This document shows positions 1 to 9,818 of a stretch of 64,000 nt of DNA, one piece after another (positions within the stretch are counted from its first letter, which is position 1; every line of letters starts with the position of its first letter). The DNA is from Nitrosovibrio sp. Nv6 (GTDB lineage Bacteria > Pseudomonadota > Gammaproteobacteria > Burkholderiales > Nitrosomonadaceae): positions 62,001-126,000 of the forward strand of contig NZ_FODX01000006.1 of assembly GCF_900110495.1 (NCBI RefSeq), written 5' to 3'. A program made the position numbers and the translations under genes. The notes under the pieces were generated by a model that ran no database searches, had not been told where the DNA came from, and worked only from the letters and a program-made list of their open reading frames with translations.

Positions 1-1
1 A

Positions 2-481
2 GCTACTACCGTGGGTGGGATAGGTTTCGACAGCGAACTATTTCTTTTCGATGCAAGTGGAAAGGGCGTATATGCAAATGATGATGTTGCTTCTAGAGAC
101 TTCGCCCCGTCAACGCTCCCTGCTGGCAATCCACTCACACCCATTACTGCTGGAGATTACTACCTGGCAATTACACAATGCTGTTCCGCGCCAATCAGTT
201 CGGGTGGTCAAATCTTTACGATCGCAGGGCCGAACCATCGCGCTCTAAGCGGTCCGACCGGCGCTGGAGGTGATTCACCGGTTACAGGGTACTCGGGCGG
301 ATTTGTTCAGATTCCTACGCTGGGTGGGCCTTATCAGATATTTCTTACAGGTGCTCATTTTACAGGTACTCATGCTGCAGTCGTCTCGGAGCCACACACA
401 TTCGCGTTAATGCTTGCCGGGTTAGGCATGATGGGTTTCATCGGGCGCCATCATCGCAAAATAAAGTCAAAACCAAGCTAG
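2..481 (+). CDS. PEP-CTERM-like secreted protein, 5' end missing
   Basis: The frame is open to the left edge of the window, so only the C-terminal 159 or so residues are visible; a GTG at 11 is internal. The visible part resembles secreted proteins of the DVUA0089/pre-peptidase C-like type (FDSELFLFD, then DYYLAI), which form a beta-sandwich. The last 30 residues look like a PEP-CTERM sorting tag: a short SEP motif followed by a hydrophobic stretch (FALMLAGLGMMGFIG) and a basic tail (RHHRKIK). The canonical Pro-Glu-Pro is degenerate here, Ser-Glu-Pro. Such tags are cut by exosortases in the inner membrane, and xrtB lies 11 kb downstream. Substrate status is inferred. Confidence 0.75.
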   Translation, partial: ATTVGGIGFDSELFLFDASGKGVYANDDVASRDFAPSTLPAGNPLTPITAGDYYLAITQCCSAPISSGGQIFTIAGPNHRALSGPTGAGGDSPVTGYSGGFVQIPTLGGPYQIFLTGAHFTGTHAAVVSEPHTFALMLAGLGMMGFIGRHHRKIKSKPS

Positions 482-2380
482 CTTGGATCTAGATACTGGG
501 CTGGGTTTTGTTGGCGATGGAAGGGAGACTTCTTTAAGGAAGCGTTGAACACATCATCAGATTTGAGATAATAGCGCATCCCACTCGCGTGGCCGTCAGC
601 CCATGGTGCTGAGGAGTATGTTCGTATCTACTCATGCAGAACTGGTTCAATCTGTGGAATCTCTCGGCAAGTCAGAAGCAGCGCAACCGCAAACTTTCCT
701 CTATCCGGGCACGGGTGGAACAATGTATTCCGGGTGACCAAGCGACAATTTGGCTTTGTCAGAACCCAGCACTATGCATAGCGTCAGGCATATGCCCATC
801 TCCTATCACAGTGCATCCTGTCCGGTTCAATTGGGGGCTAGTCTAGGCTTGGCGAATCTGCACTTGCTGCGCAGGCAGTTATTGGCGCCTGAGGGGCGAA
901 ATCCATCCGCTACGCCCTAGGGCAACGATGAAACAGAAAAAAGGGAAACTCGGCAATAAAATATGGCCGGGAAATGAACTGTCGGTTTTCGTGCTAAATA
1001 AACAGCAGCTAGCACTTCCTTAAGCATCGGGCTTTTTTAAGTATTGAGCTTTAGTCCAATTATCTTTGCGCCTGCGCCTCTTAGGCTACAGGGACAATAT
1101 TACCCGTAGGAGTCCTATGAAGTCGTGCAAGACGCAGGTGTGCTTTGCAGCCTCACTTCAAAGATAGAATTCTCAGGCCCGCCACTTTAATAACCGCAAT
1201 AAGAACGGCATAGTCGGTTTGGCATCAGGCAGAACATCAACGTCAGCACGATTGATGAAATCCTCGCCATAGGCAATGATCGTAATCTTGTACGCGTTAA
1301 CCCACGGAAATAATATCTCTTGGTTTTTCAGGGTTACCAGCAATCAAAGGCCACTCATCAGGCATTGCCATGTCATTGATTTAGCTATAAATCATGCCTT
1401 GGCGACTTTCCCTCATGTCTGGCGGTACCATTCAATACCGTCCAATTGGAAAGATTCGTCAATCCTTTCACGCTGTCCATACAAGCAGTTCACTTCTGGG
1501 ACAACAATCTGTCAAATGTAACAAGAATTTTTCCTACCCGTGGTTCAGCCTTTGGATTGAACTGCGACCCCACTAAAGCGTCTCTTTTGAGAGACAACTA
1601 AAAGCCATAATAAACAGCACATTATCGATGCAGATAGATACTTGGTTCTTTTTTTGGAGACAATGTCGCCACGCAGTCTACCTGCTAACTCCATGGTTTT
1701 ACGCCATTATAAGAAGGTACATATGATGGCATAGTTTTTGCTTAGTTAAAAGTGAATGAGGGAAAGGATGGGATTATGGCGCAGCAGAAATTATATGTTC
1801 GCTATCGTACAGACAGTCTCCGTCGCAAAAGGAAGTATCCGATTGTGGGTCGTTATCACTCTTCATCGCAGCCAGCATCCTAAATATCTGTAAATTGTTC
1901 GTTAATTTACCTAAGTTAAGTTAGGCATCTTTGTCATCTTTCTTAATTGTAGTTGTTGTGGATTGCTGTGCTGTTTCAATAGGTTGATTGCGGAAATACT
2001 CCAGTAACAATGATGGGTCATTATGGCGGCACAAGGAAAAGCTTCGGAAAACGCATTAACGCCTCCTTGTATTTTCAGCTTAAGCGATAGTGCTGGACCC
2101 ATCCAAGACGTGCAGGCGCATGAAATCAGATTTGAAATACCCGTCCAATTTTGGTTTATGCTGAAAAAAAGAAATCTGCTTCCGCGCTAACAGCATTTGA
2201 TGCTGAAAGCGGTTCCATATTAGGGCGTGGATGCTAGTCTGGATATAAGGATAAAACAGGCAGGGATAAAACAGGCAGGATAAAAAAGGTGCATCCGAGG
2301 CGGACTGATAATCAGGATACTAAGATAACTGCTTGAAACGAGCTTTCCAACCCATCTAACTAGACCAACTAATTCACGAT
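482..2380. other. 1.9-kb gene-poor stretch, probably decayed sequence
   Basis: No reading frame here has the length, composition or start context of a real gene. On the minus strand between about 1400 and 1160, three frames together give peptide fragments (DEWPLIAGNPEKPRDII, then YKITIIAYGEDFINRADVDV) interrupted by stops and a frameshift, which suggests a decayed gene I cannot name. A 35-codon frame at 1776-1883 (starts MAQQKLYVRYRTD) has no clear ribosome binding site. The 3' part must contain the promoter of epsA. Confidence 0.5.
2249..2290. repeat. Short tandem repeat upstream of epsA
   Basis: Two copies of GGATAAAACAGGCA (2249-2262 and 2264-2277) are followed by a partial, degenerate third copy (GGATAAAAAAGG). 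The array ends about 90 bp before the epsA start, so it could be a regulator binding region or simple slippage. No function is shown by the sequence. Confidence 0.6.
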
Positions 2381-3181
2381 ATGGGTTTGTTCTCCTCTCT
2401 TTCCGCTGACCATCTCCAACGTTATTTCCGCATCATTCAGGAAGGACTAGCGGTGCGTCAACACTTTGACCTGCTAATGTGGCTACAGGGAGAAGTGCAG
2501 CAGTATCTGCCGCATGAGATCATGCTTGTCGGCTGGGGCGATTTCAGCTCGAATTCAATTCAGCACGACATTATTTCCCCATTACCCGGGGTTAGAACGG
2601 CGAGATCGGAATCGGCGGTCCTTTCTCCATTGTTGCGGACACTTTATAATCGCTGGATCGAACTAGGCAGAATGCCATGCGCATCAAATGTGGGGGCGAC
2701 CGACACAGCTGGTTCCCGTATTGCGCAGGCAGGCAGCCCGAAATGTTCTTTTGGCATAGCTTTGCAAGGTATGCATTCATCGCTTCTGCATGGCATCAGC
2801 GACAAGCGCGGCCGCCACGACTGCCTTTACGTGATTTTCAGCTCACAGGATAAACTCAACGATTCCACACTTGGCGCAATGGAAATCCTGTTACCCTATC
2901 TTGACACCGCAATGCGCCGGGTAGCACCTTTGCCACAATCTTCCTGCCAGCCATCGTTCCTCGCGAATCCGCGAGAAAGCGAAAACCACGGACTGAGCGA
3001 GCGCGAAATCGAGATTATGGAGTGGGTAAGGAAGGGCAAAACCAATGCCGAGATAGGTAGTATTTTGTGCATTAGCTCCTACACTGTGAAAAACCATCTG
3101 CACCAGATTTTCCGGAAACTCGACGTTTACAATCGGGTGCAAGCGGTTTCCAAAGTTGAGCGCCGCGCCCGTCATGGCTGA
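2381..3181 (+). CDS. epsA: LuxR-family regulator EpsA of the XrtB EPS locus
   Basis: A 266-residue transcription regulator. Residues 204-260 form a LuxR/FixJ-type helix-turn-helix (GLSEREIEIMEWVRKGKTN, then YTVKNHLHQIFRKL). The N-terminal 190 residues carry neither a phospho-acceptor receiver domain nor an obvious acyl-homoserine-lactone domain. The start (MGLFSSLSADHLQRYF) and the position as first gene of the cluster match the EpsA regulators described for methanolan-type, exosortase B-linked EPS loci. The gene overlaps epsB by 8 bases, so it probably leads the operon and controls it. The signal it senses is unknown. Confidence 0.88.
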   Translation: MGLFSSLSADHLQRYFRIIQEGLAVRQHFDLLMWLQGEVQQYLPHEIMLVGWGDFSSNSIQHDIISPLPGVRTARSESAVLSPLLRTLYNRWIELGRMPCASNVGATDTAGSRIAQAGSPKCSFGIALQGMHSSLLHGISDKRGRHDCLYVIFSSQDKLNDSTLGAMEILLPYLDTAMRRVAPLPQSSCQPSFLANPRESENHGLSEREIEIMEWVRKGKTNAEIGSILCISSYTVKNHLHQIFRKLDVYNRVQAVSKVERRARHG

Positions 3182-4592
3182 AGCACATCCTACATTTTCC
3201 GCTTCAACCGTTTCCACGCGGCATGCCCAGGGGCCGCTCGGCAATAATATGCTTAGCGCTGTCGAGGCCATACTGGACCCTGCTGTACTGACACTTTCAC
3301 TCTGGCTTGTGAGCGTCAGTATTGAAGGAGAATTGCTTCCGCCCTACCTGATCCTTGCCGTCATTGTGTTTTCGATCACCTTTCCGGGTTCCTCGCGTCT
3401 GCAATCTTCGGTCAAATTACTAATTTTCCATGTCCTCTACAGTTGGTTCTGGGTAGCTCTGCTGCTGTTCTTTCTTGGCTTTGCCACCGGCTACATTGCC
3501 GAATTCTCCCGTGAGGCCCTGATCACCTGGCTCTGGGTGGCGCCGATGAGTCAGATCGGGGCACATCTGGCGCTACGGTCCGTGGCTCCTTATCTGCTCA
3601 TGCTGCAGGGACCACCGCAGCGGGCCATCATTGTGGGGATGAACGAGCAGGGCGTTGCGCTGGCCAGCCGGATTCATGAGACACGCTATTCGAAAATCGA
3701 ACTGTCCGGTTTTTTCGATGACAGAAACCAGAGCAGACTTCATCAGGCCGGGCATGGCTCACTGCTCGGCAGGCTCCGCGAACTCCCTGATTTCGTCAAG
3801 GAAAACCGCATCCAATTTATCTATCTTTCGCTGCCGATGGCCTCACAGCCGCGCATTCTGCACGTTCTTGATGAACTGAAAGACACCACGGCCTCAATAT
3901 ACTTTGTACCTGACATGTTTATTACCGACCTTATCCAGGGCCGCAGCGGAACAGTTTGCGGCACGCCGGTCATTTCCGTATGCGAATCGCCTTTTACAGG
4001 CTCCAACGGTGCCATCAAACGGGCTAGCGATATCATTCTATCCCTGCTCATCCTGGCGTTGATTTCACCCCTCCTGCTACTTATCGCGATCGCCATAAGA
4101 TTGGATTCGCCGGGCCCTGTCATTTTCAAACAGCGCCGTTATGGTCTGGATGGAGAAGAAATCGTCGTATATAAGTTCCGTTCGATGCGTGTCTGCGAAG
4201 ATGGCGATACTATCCTGCAGGCGCAGAAGGGGGATAGCCGCATCACGCGCATCGGCGCTTTTCTGCGCAAGAATTCCCTTGACGAATTGCCACAGTTCGT
4301 CAACGTCCTGCAGGGCCGCATGAGCATCGTCGGCCCTCGGCCTCATGCTGTGGCCCACAACGAAATATATCGAAATCTGATAAAAGGTTACATGATCCGC
4401 CATAAGGTCAAGCCAGGAATTACCGGCTGGGCCCAGGTCAACGGCTATCGCGGCGAAACTCGAACTCTCGATAAAATGCAGGCGCGAATCGATCACGATC
4501 TTGATTACTTGCGCAACTGGTCGTTACGGCTCGATCTGCATATCATCCTCAAGACCATCCTGGTGGTCCTGAAGGATCGGGCCGCCTATTGA
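3174..4592 (+). CDS. epsB: Undecaprenyl-phosphate sugar-1-phosphate transferase EpsB
   Basis: A 472-residue polyprenyl glycosylphosphotransferase (WbaP/PssY-like) that starts EPS repeat units by moving a sugar-1-phosphate onto undecaprenyl phosphate at the inner membrane. The N-terminal half has several membrane segments and a CoA-binding-like region ([16 protein letters not shown]). The C-terminal catalytic part begins with the membrane anchor [17 protein letters not shown] and carries [24 protein letters not shown] and SIVGPRPHA, the family signatures. ATG 3174 is preferred over an upstream in-frame TTG (3156); it overlaps the end of epsA by 8 bases, which suggests translational coupling. 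Sugar specificity (glucose is usual in this subfamily) cannot be read from sequence. Confidence 0.92.
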   Translation: MAEAHPTFSASTVSTRHAQGPLGNNMLSAVEAILDPAVLTLSLWLVSVSIEGELLPPYLILAVIVFSITFPGSSRLQSSVKLLIFHVLYSWFWVALLLFFLGFATGYIAEFSREALITWLWVAPMSQIGAHLALRSVAPYLLMLQGPPQRAIIVGMNEQGVALASRIHETRYSKIELSGFFDDRNQSRLHQAGHGSLLGRLRELPDFVKENRIQFIYLSLPMASQPRILHVLDELKDTTASIYFVPDMFITDLIQGRSGTVCGTPVISVCESPFTGSNGAIKRASDIILSLLILALISPLLLLIAIAIRLDSPGPVIFKQRRYGLDGEEIVVYKFRSMRVCEDGDTILQAQKGDSRITRIGAFLRKNSLDELPQFVNVLQGRMSIVGPRPHAVAHNEIYRNLIKGYMIRHKVKPGITGWAQVNGYRGETRTLDKMQARIDHDLDYLRNWSLRLDLHIILKTILVVLKDRAAY

Positions 4593-4676
4593 GATTCAAT
4601 CATTGCCGCTACGCTTACATCTATCTACATTGTCCGACAATAATACTTTTGCTATCCTTCTCTATTCCCCAGCCGG

Positions 4677-4700
4677 GCAAGGTGATACCCTTGCGGTATT
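4677..4700 (+). terminator. Possible alternative hairpins in the epsB-epsL gap
   Basis: A 6-bp stem (GCAAGG 4677-4682 with CCTTGC 4689-4694) overlaps a second possible stem (ATACC with GGTAT), which is directly followed by TTTT. The two cannot form together. This could be a weak terminator or attenuator ahead of epsL, but the stems are short. Confidence 0.25.
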
Positions 4701-4728
4701 TTGTGTCATGGAAAGATAGAGCCCTCTA

Positions 4729-6030
4729 ATGAAAAAAATATTGCTCCCAAATCTTTCTCTACCTTATAGACGCTGTCTCGCGATTATTATTCCTTCATGT
4801 TTCTTGCTGGCCGCGTCGCATTCCGCAGCACAACAGGCCAAAGTTGCCCCCGGGGATACGTTCGGCGCGACGGTTGGCAGCACGTTCATGTACGATACCA
4901 ACGTTTTCCGTATTTCTCCCCTTATTGACCCGGCTGCTTTAACCGGCAAACCAACTAGATCGGATCAGATCATAACTTCAACGGCAACACTTAGCCTGAA
5001 CAAGGTTTATTCGATGCAGCGTTTCGAGGTCAACGGCAGCCTCGTCGATAACCGTTATAACAATTTTGATTTTCTGAATTTCCTGGGGAAAAACTATACG
5101 GCCGCCTGGCATTGGTATCTGACTCCTTATCTTCACGGCAGGTTGACCAGCAGTCACAGTGAGGCGCTCAACAATTTCGCGAATCTAACCGGTTTCGCCA
5201 ACTCTACCACTCGTAATCTTCGCACTACGGACAACTTCCATTTTGAGGGAATTTTCGAAATTGACAGGGCTTGGCACATCATTGGCGGTATTGACCACAA
5301 CGTATACAAGAACAGTCGAGTTACTGTGCAGGACTTTAACAGCAAGGTTTTCTCAGTCGAAGGAGGCATTCGTTATTCTTTTCTTTCGAGCAGCTCGCTA
5401 ACCTATAAGGTAAGAAGTGGGCAAGGAGAATTCATCAATAGAGCGGCACCCATTGTCGAAGCTCTCTTCGATACCCGTTTTGACGAGATGGAACATGAAG
5501 TTCGTCTGATCTGGCCCGTTACCGGAAAAACTTCCATTAACGCTCGCGCCGCCTACTTGAAGCGTGAACACGTACACTTTCCTCAGCGCGACTTCGGCGG
5601 ATTCGTAGGTAACTTCAATCTAAACTGGGCGATTACCGGTAAAACACAGATCAACGCAGGTTGGACGCGCCAACTCTCCAACTATCAAACTGCGTCGTTT
5701 GCCTTTCGGCATCCTATCTTTGAGCGTTTCTCCAGCAGTTTCATTGCCACTGATCGCTTCACGGTAGCCCCGATCTGGCAGATTAGTGACAAAATCGCGT
5801 TGCGCCTGCGCTATGACTTTGTCCTTAGCGATTTCCAGGGCGCTGTCATCCCGCTCCCCGCGGGTGAACGCAGCGATTCGATGCATTCAGCTCTCGTTGC
5901 TTTGGATTGGCAACCTTTAAAAGCGGTGTTTATCAGCGGATCCCTCCATAGGGATCACCGTAATTCCAACCTCAGAGGTTTCGACTTCGATAGTTCTGCA
6001 GCCAGTATTTCGGCAAAACTTAACTTCTGA
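4729..6030 (+). CDS. epsL: Outer-membrane beta-barrel protein EpsL
   Basis: A 433-residue protein with a signal peptide (hydrophobic core CLAIIIPSCFLLAAS, cleavage near SAAQQA). The rest consists of alternating aromatic/polar strands, for example INAGWTRQLSNYQ and ISGSLHRDHRN, and ends in Phe (AKLNF), all typical of an outer-membrane barrel. It matches the EpsL proteins of XrtB-type EPS loci, thought to act in export or assembly of the polymer at the outer membrane. It follows epsB by 136 bp and precedes a long gap before epsD. No catalytic motif was seen. Confidence 0.85.
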   Translation: MKKILLPNLSLPYRRCLAIIIPSCFLLAASHSAAQQAKVAPGDTFGATVGSTFMYDTNVFRISPLIDPAALTGKPTRSDQIITSTATLSLNKVYSMQRFEVNGSLVDNRYNNFDFLNFLGKNYTAAWHWYLTPYLHGRLTSSHSEALNNFANLTGFANSTTRNLRTTDNFHFEGIFEIDRAWHIIGGIDHNVYKNSRVTVQDFNSKVFSVEGGIRYSFLSSSSLTYKVRSGQGEFINRAAPIVEALFDTRFDEMEHEVRLIWPVTGKTSINARAAYLKREHVHFPQRDFGGFVGNFNLNWAITGKTQINAGWTRQLSNYQTASFAFRHPIFERFSSSFIATDRFTVAPIWQISDKIALRLRYDFVLSDFQGAVIPLPAGERSDSMHSALVALDWQPLKAVFISGSLHRDHRNSNLRGFDFDSSAASISAKLNF

Positions 6031-6559
6031 TTATCAAGCAGGCAAAAGCCATGGTGAAATGTTGCGGAATATAGCTGATTCAACAAACGAAGCCCCGTCG
6101 GACCGGAGTAATTTTCCCGGCCTGACCGTCGTGCCTATCAACCTGTACATTGGGGGTTAATATAGTACATATGGACTATTGCGCTGAAAGTGCTACCTCC
6201 GCTACCGTGCATTCAGCCGAGTGGTATTTCGCGGAATCTCATACTGTGCAGTTTATTGATAAAAGACACTACTTGACGCATTCTTCTATTGTCGGGTTTT
6301 CCTTATGAGGTCATTGGATTTGAGCTTAAAAACTAAACTGACGACTGATAGCATTGGGTATATTCTTTCCGTAAGCTTTTCTTTTTTCGTGCTTCAACGA
6401 CCGTTACGATAATGTAATTCTGTATGGGCAAGATGTGCTGTAACTCTCGCGTTAGCGAAGCCAGTTAGGGCATACAAGCTGATGGGCCTTATAAATATGG
6501 GGCGTTCTACTTAGGTTCTGAATGTTATTGGTATTTACATTTTTTCATTCAAGGCGCAT
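6031..6559. other. 529-bp intergenic region between epsL and epsD
   Basis: No plausible gene is seen. The region is AT-richer than its neighbours, especially from 6240 to 6550, and is far longer than other gaps in the eps core, so it probably holds a separate promoter for epsD-epsG. I could not fix a confident -35/-10 pair. Confidence 0.5.
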
Positions 6560-7528
6560 ATGAGATTCAGCCGCAAGAAAGTCATACCACAAATAATTTC
6601 CCTGTCACTTGCGCTAGGGCTGGCAGGTTGTGGCAGCAAAGATGTCGAGAAACCCGCCAGTCAGATAGCAGCTAAAGTCAATTCGGGCGAGATCTCCGTT
6701 CATCAAATTAATTACGTACTCTCTCGCGCCAGTGCGGGCGCCAGCAAACCTGAAATGGCGCCGAAGATTCGCCGCGAAATTCTCGACAGACTTATCGATC
6801 AGGAATTGGCCGTCGAACAAGCCGTGGGCAAGAAACTTGACCGTTCACCCGATGTCCTCATGGCAGTGGAAAATGCACGCCGGGAAATTCTTGCCCGAGC
6901 TTACATCGAGCAATTGACCGCGGCGATGGATAAACCCACTATCGATGAAGCCAAGAAATATTACTCGGAAAATCCGCAGCTCTTTGCCGAGCGCCGCATC
7001 TACAACATTCAGGAAATTGTGGTTCCGGCAACTGCCGGGGTCACTGAAGAATTGCGCGAAATGTTGGACACTGAGAAACCCATGGAAAGTATAGCGAATT
7101 GGCTCAAGGGCAAGGGAATCAAATTTGCGGCTGGCAGCGCTACACGGTCGGCCGAACAGATTCCGCTTGAACTGCTGCCTAAAATACATCCGCTGAAAGT
7201 CGGCCAAGGCCTGATTATTCAAAATCCGCAGTCCGTCACCGTAATGCGACTCGCCGCAGCGCAGTCGGTACCTGTATCGGAAGAAGCGGCGCTACCGCGT
7301 ATCCAACAGTTTCTGGGAAATCAGCGTGCATCGGAAGCTGCGAAGCAGCAGTTCAAGGAGCTTAAATCCAAGGCTAAAATCACTTATATGGGTGAATTCG
7401 CGGATATGGATACCGGTACGGCATCCCAATCGGGTTCAACTCCGGCTATGGCGCAGGCTACAGATGTGAGGGCGCTGAAATCCAAGGCTGATATCGGTGT
7501 GGAAAAAGGTGTTGCAGCTTTGAAGTAG
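6560..7528 (+). CDS. epsD: EpsD-family PpiC/SurA-like lipoprotein
   Basis: A 322-residue lipoprotein. The leader ends in the lipobox LAGC (residues 21-24), so the mature protein should be lipid-anchored in the periplasm. It resembles SurA/PpiC chaperone-isomerases: an N-terminal helical part (INYVLSRA, then REILDRLIDQELAVEQAV) and a parvulin-like region around residues 140-250 (AERRIYNIQEIVV, LKVGQGLII). EpsD proteins in methanolan-type loci are annotated as peptidyl-prolyl isomerases. The likely role is folding of outer-membrane or secreted partners such as EpsL; isomerase activity is inferred. It lies 45 bp before epsE. Confidence 0.87.
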   Translation: MRFSRKKVIPQIISLSLALGLAGCGSKDVEKPASQIAAKVNSGEISVHQINYVLSRASAGASKPEMAPKIRREILDRLIDQELAVEQAVGKKLDRSPDVLMAVENARREILARAYIEQLTAAMDKPTIDEAKKYYSENPQLFAERRIYNIQEIVVPATAGVTEELREMLDTEKPMESIANWLKGKGIKFAAGSATRSAEQIPLELLPKIHPLKVGQGLIIQNPQSVTVMRLAAAQSVPVSEEAALPRIQQFLGNQRASEAAKQQFKELKSKAKITYMGEFADMDTGTASQSGSTPAMAQATDVRALKSKADIGVEKGVAALK

Positions 7529-7573
7529 AAGTCTTGTCCAATTTATAGAATGTGCATAAGGAAATTTGAAACC

Positions 7574-8371
7574 ATGATCCAAGCTCTAATACGTATACTG
7601 GCCCTTCTTTTTGCCCTGTCTGCGGGAAACGCGCTGGCGGGAGACAATCTCGACTATCCACTTGGCCCGGGGGACGTGTTGCGTATTCAGGTTTTCCAGA
7701 ACCCTGATCTCACAACTGAAACCCGCGTTTCCGAAAACGGCTCTATCACTTATCCCCTTGTCGGCCCGGTGGAAGTCGGCGGCCTGTCTATTGCTGACGC
7801 CGAGCAGAAGATTGCCACCGCACTCAAGAACGGCCGCTTCGTCAAGCAACCGCAGGTTAACATCGTCCTCTTGCAGATGCGCGGCAATCAGGTAAGCGTG
7901 CTCGGCCAGGTCAACCGACCGGGGCGTTTCCCGCTCGAAACTCTCAGTCGCGTCAGCGATATGCTTGCCGCTGCCGGCGGAGCCTCCCAGACCGGCGACG
8001 ACTTTGCCATTGTCACAGGCATACGCGATGGCAAACCCTTCCGCAAAGTAATAGACATCCCCGCACTCTACCTCACCGAGAGATCAGACGAAGATATGAT
8101 CCTCGCCGGTGGAGACACAATCTATGTCCATCGCGCACCAGTTTTCTACATTTATGGCGAAGCACAGCGTCCCGGCGCCTATCGAATCGAGCGTGGCATG
8201 ACAGTCATGCAAGCGTTGGCTCAAGGCGGTGGCCCAACCCAGCGCGGCAGTGAGTGGTGGTTGCGTCTTCATCGGAAGAATGCTGATGGCAATGTCGAGA
8301 AGATTTCCCCCGAGATGACTGACACCGTGCTGCCTAACGATATCATCTACGTTCGCGAAAGTATTTTCTAA
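7574..8371 (+). CDS. epsE: Polysaccharide export protein EpsE (Wza-like)
   Basis: A 265-residue member of the Wza/outer-membrane polysaccharide export family. It has a signal peptide (LIRILALLFALSAGNALAG), then the polysaccharide export domain (DYPLGPGDVLRIQVFQNPDL, VSENGSITYPLVGPV) and two SLBB-type repeats (GNQVSVLGQVNRPGRFPL, FYIYGEAQRPGAYRIERGMTV). No lipobox Cys is visible. It should form the periplasmic/outer-membrane conduit working with EpsF and EpsG. ATG 7574 is chosen over an upstream GTG (7550) because it begins the signal peptide directly. Confidence 0.92.
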   Translation: MIQALIRILALLFALSAGNALAGDNLDYPLGPGDVLRIQVFQNPDLTTETRVSENGSITYPLVGPVEVGGLSIADAEQKIATALKNGRFVKQPQVNIVLLQMRGNQVSVLGQVNRPGRFPLETLSRVSDMLAAAGGASQTGDDFAIVTGIRDGKPFRKVIDIPALYLTERSDEDMILAGGDTIYVHRAPVFYIYGEAQRPGAYRIERGMTVMQALAQGGGPTQRGSEWWLRLHRKNADGNVEKISPEMTDTVLPNDIIYVRESIF

Positions 8372-8387
8372 TCATGGTCGAGATGTA

Positions 8388-9794
8388 ATGACACTCCAAC
8401 AATTCCTGCTTATCCTGCGAGCGCGTTATAAGATAGCTCTTCTCACGCTGCTGGTTACGGTATTAACTACCCTTGTGGTCAGCCTGCTGTTACCTAAGCA
8501 ATATACCGCCAGTTCCGCGGTGGTTGTTGATGTCAGATCGCCCGATCCTATTGCGGGCATGGTTCTGCCCGGTATGGCCAGCCCCGCATACATGGCTACG
8601 CAGGTAGATATTATCGATAGTGATCGCGTAGCTCAGCGTGTAGTCAAGCTGCTACGCATGGACGAAAGCCCGGTTATCCGAGAGCAGTGGGTAGACGCCA
8701 CGGGGGGCACAGGTGATTTTAACGCCTGGCTGGCTGATCTGTTAAAACAGAAGCTTGACGTCAAACCGTCGCGTGAAAGCAACGTGATCAACATCGAATT
8801 CAGTGGCGCTGATCCCAATTTTGCCGCCACGGTGGCGAATACTTTTGCTCAAGCTTACATCGACGTCAACCACGATCTCAAACTTGCGCCCGCCCGCCAA
8901 TCCGCGGCATGGTTTGAAGATCAAACCAAGGCGGTGCGTGAGCAGCTGGAAAGAGCCCAGGAGGCACTTTCGGCCCATCAGCAGAAAACAGGAGTGGTCG
9001 CCACCGACGAGCGTCTGGATTATGAAACCGCCAAGCTCAATGAACTCTCCTCGCGGTTAACCAACGTTCAGACTGAAACCACGGATAGCAGCAGCAAGCA
9101 TAAATCCACCAGCTCCGAAACGCTGCCTGAAGTGATGCAAAGCCCGCTGATCAATAGTCTTAAATCAGACATCGCTCGCCTTGAAGCAAAATTTCAGGAG
9201 AGCAACGTGAATTTGGGCGTAAACCATCCACAAACAAAGCGTACCCAGTCTGAACTTGCCTCCCTCCGCAGAAGACTCGCAAGCGAAACTCAACAAATCG
9301 CCAGCAGCATGGGCACTTCTTACGAAGTCGGCAAGCAAAAGGAAAAAGAGTTGCTGGAAGCTATGGAAGCTCAAAAAAAACGCGTGCTTGAGCTCAATAG
9401 GGAGCGAGATGGAATCGCTGTGCTCATGCGCGATGTCGAGGCTGCGCAACGTACATTTGAAGCCGTAAGTCAGCGTGCCGCCCAGACCCGCCTTGAAAGC
9501 CAATCCGTTCAGACCAATGTTGCAACTCTGAACCCAGCCACAGTACCGACCCAGCATTCTCGACCGAAAATCCTGCTCAACGTTCTGATCTCCATTTTCC
9601 TCGGCTCGCTGCTTGGAATAGGGATTGCTTTGATGCTCGAACTGGCTAACCGCCGGATACGTTCAGCAGACGACCTTCTCCAGGCCATTGATCTGCCAGT
9701 GCTTGCGGTTATTCCAGGCCACGGGGCTCGCGAAGTTCCCAAGTTACCCAAGCTACCCAAGTTGCCTAAACAGCTTGGATCCGCAGCGAGCTGA
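8388..9794 (+). CDS. epsF: Chain-length determinant protein EpsF (Wzz type)
   Basis: A 468-residue polysaccharide co-polymerase with the Wzz architecture: one membrane helix at 15-37, a long periplasmic coiled region (about 170-375, rich in Glu/Gln/Arg), and a second helix near 395-420. It has no cytoplasmic kinase domain; that role falls to the separate EpsG encoded 24 bp downstream. The C terminus carries a Lys-Leu-Pro triplet repeated three to four times (PKLPKLPKLPK), encoded by near-repeats at 9737-9770 and likely made by slippage. It should regulate chain length and couple synthesis to EpsE. Confidence 0.92.
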   Translation: MTLQQFLLILRARYKIALLTLLVTVLTTLVVSLLLPKQYTASSAVVVDVRSPDPIAGMVLPGMASPAYMATQVDIIDSDRVAQRVVKLLRMDESPVIREQWVDATGGTGDFNAWLADLLKQKLDVKPSRESNVINIEFSGADPNFAATVANTFAQAYIDVNHDLKLAPARQSAAWFEDQTKAVREQLERAQEALSAHQQKTGVVATDERLDYETAKLNELSSRLTNVQTETTDSSSKHKSTSSETLPEVMQSPLINSLKSDIARLEAKFQESNVNLGVNHPQTKRTQSELASLRRRLASETQQIASSMGTSYEVGKQKEKELLEAMEAQKKRVLELNRERDGIAVLMRDVEAAQRTFEAVSQRAAQTRLESQSVQTNVATLNPATVPTQHSRPKILLNVLISIFLGSLLGIGIALMLELANRRIRSADDLLQAIDLPVLAVIPGHGAREVPKLPKLPKLPKQLGSAAS

Positions 9795-9818
9795 ACACCA
9801 AAAAAGGGAACCCAGACC

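Noticed and set aside
4593..4728. Cyclic-di-GMP riboswitch before epsL
   Set aside because: The gap has a small hairpin and GGGCAA-like bases, but the conserved two-helix layout of the GEMM class is absent.
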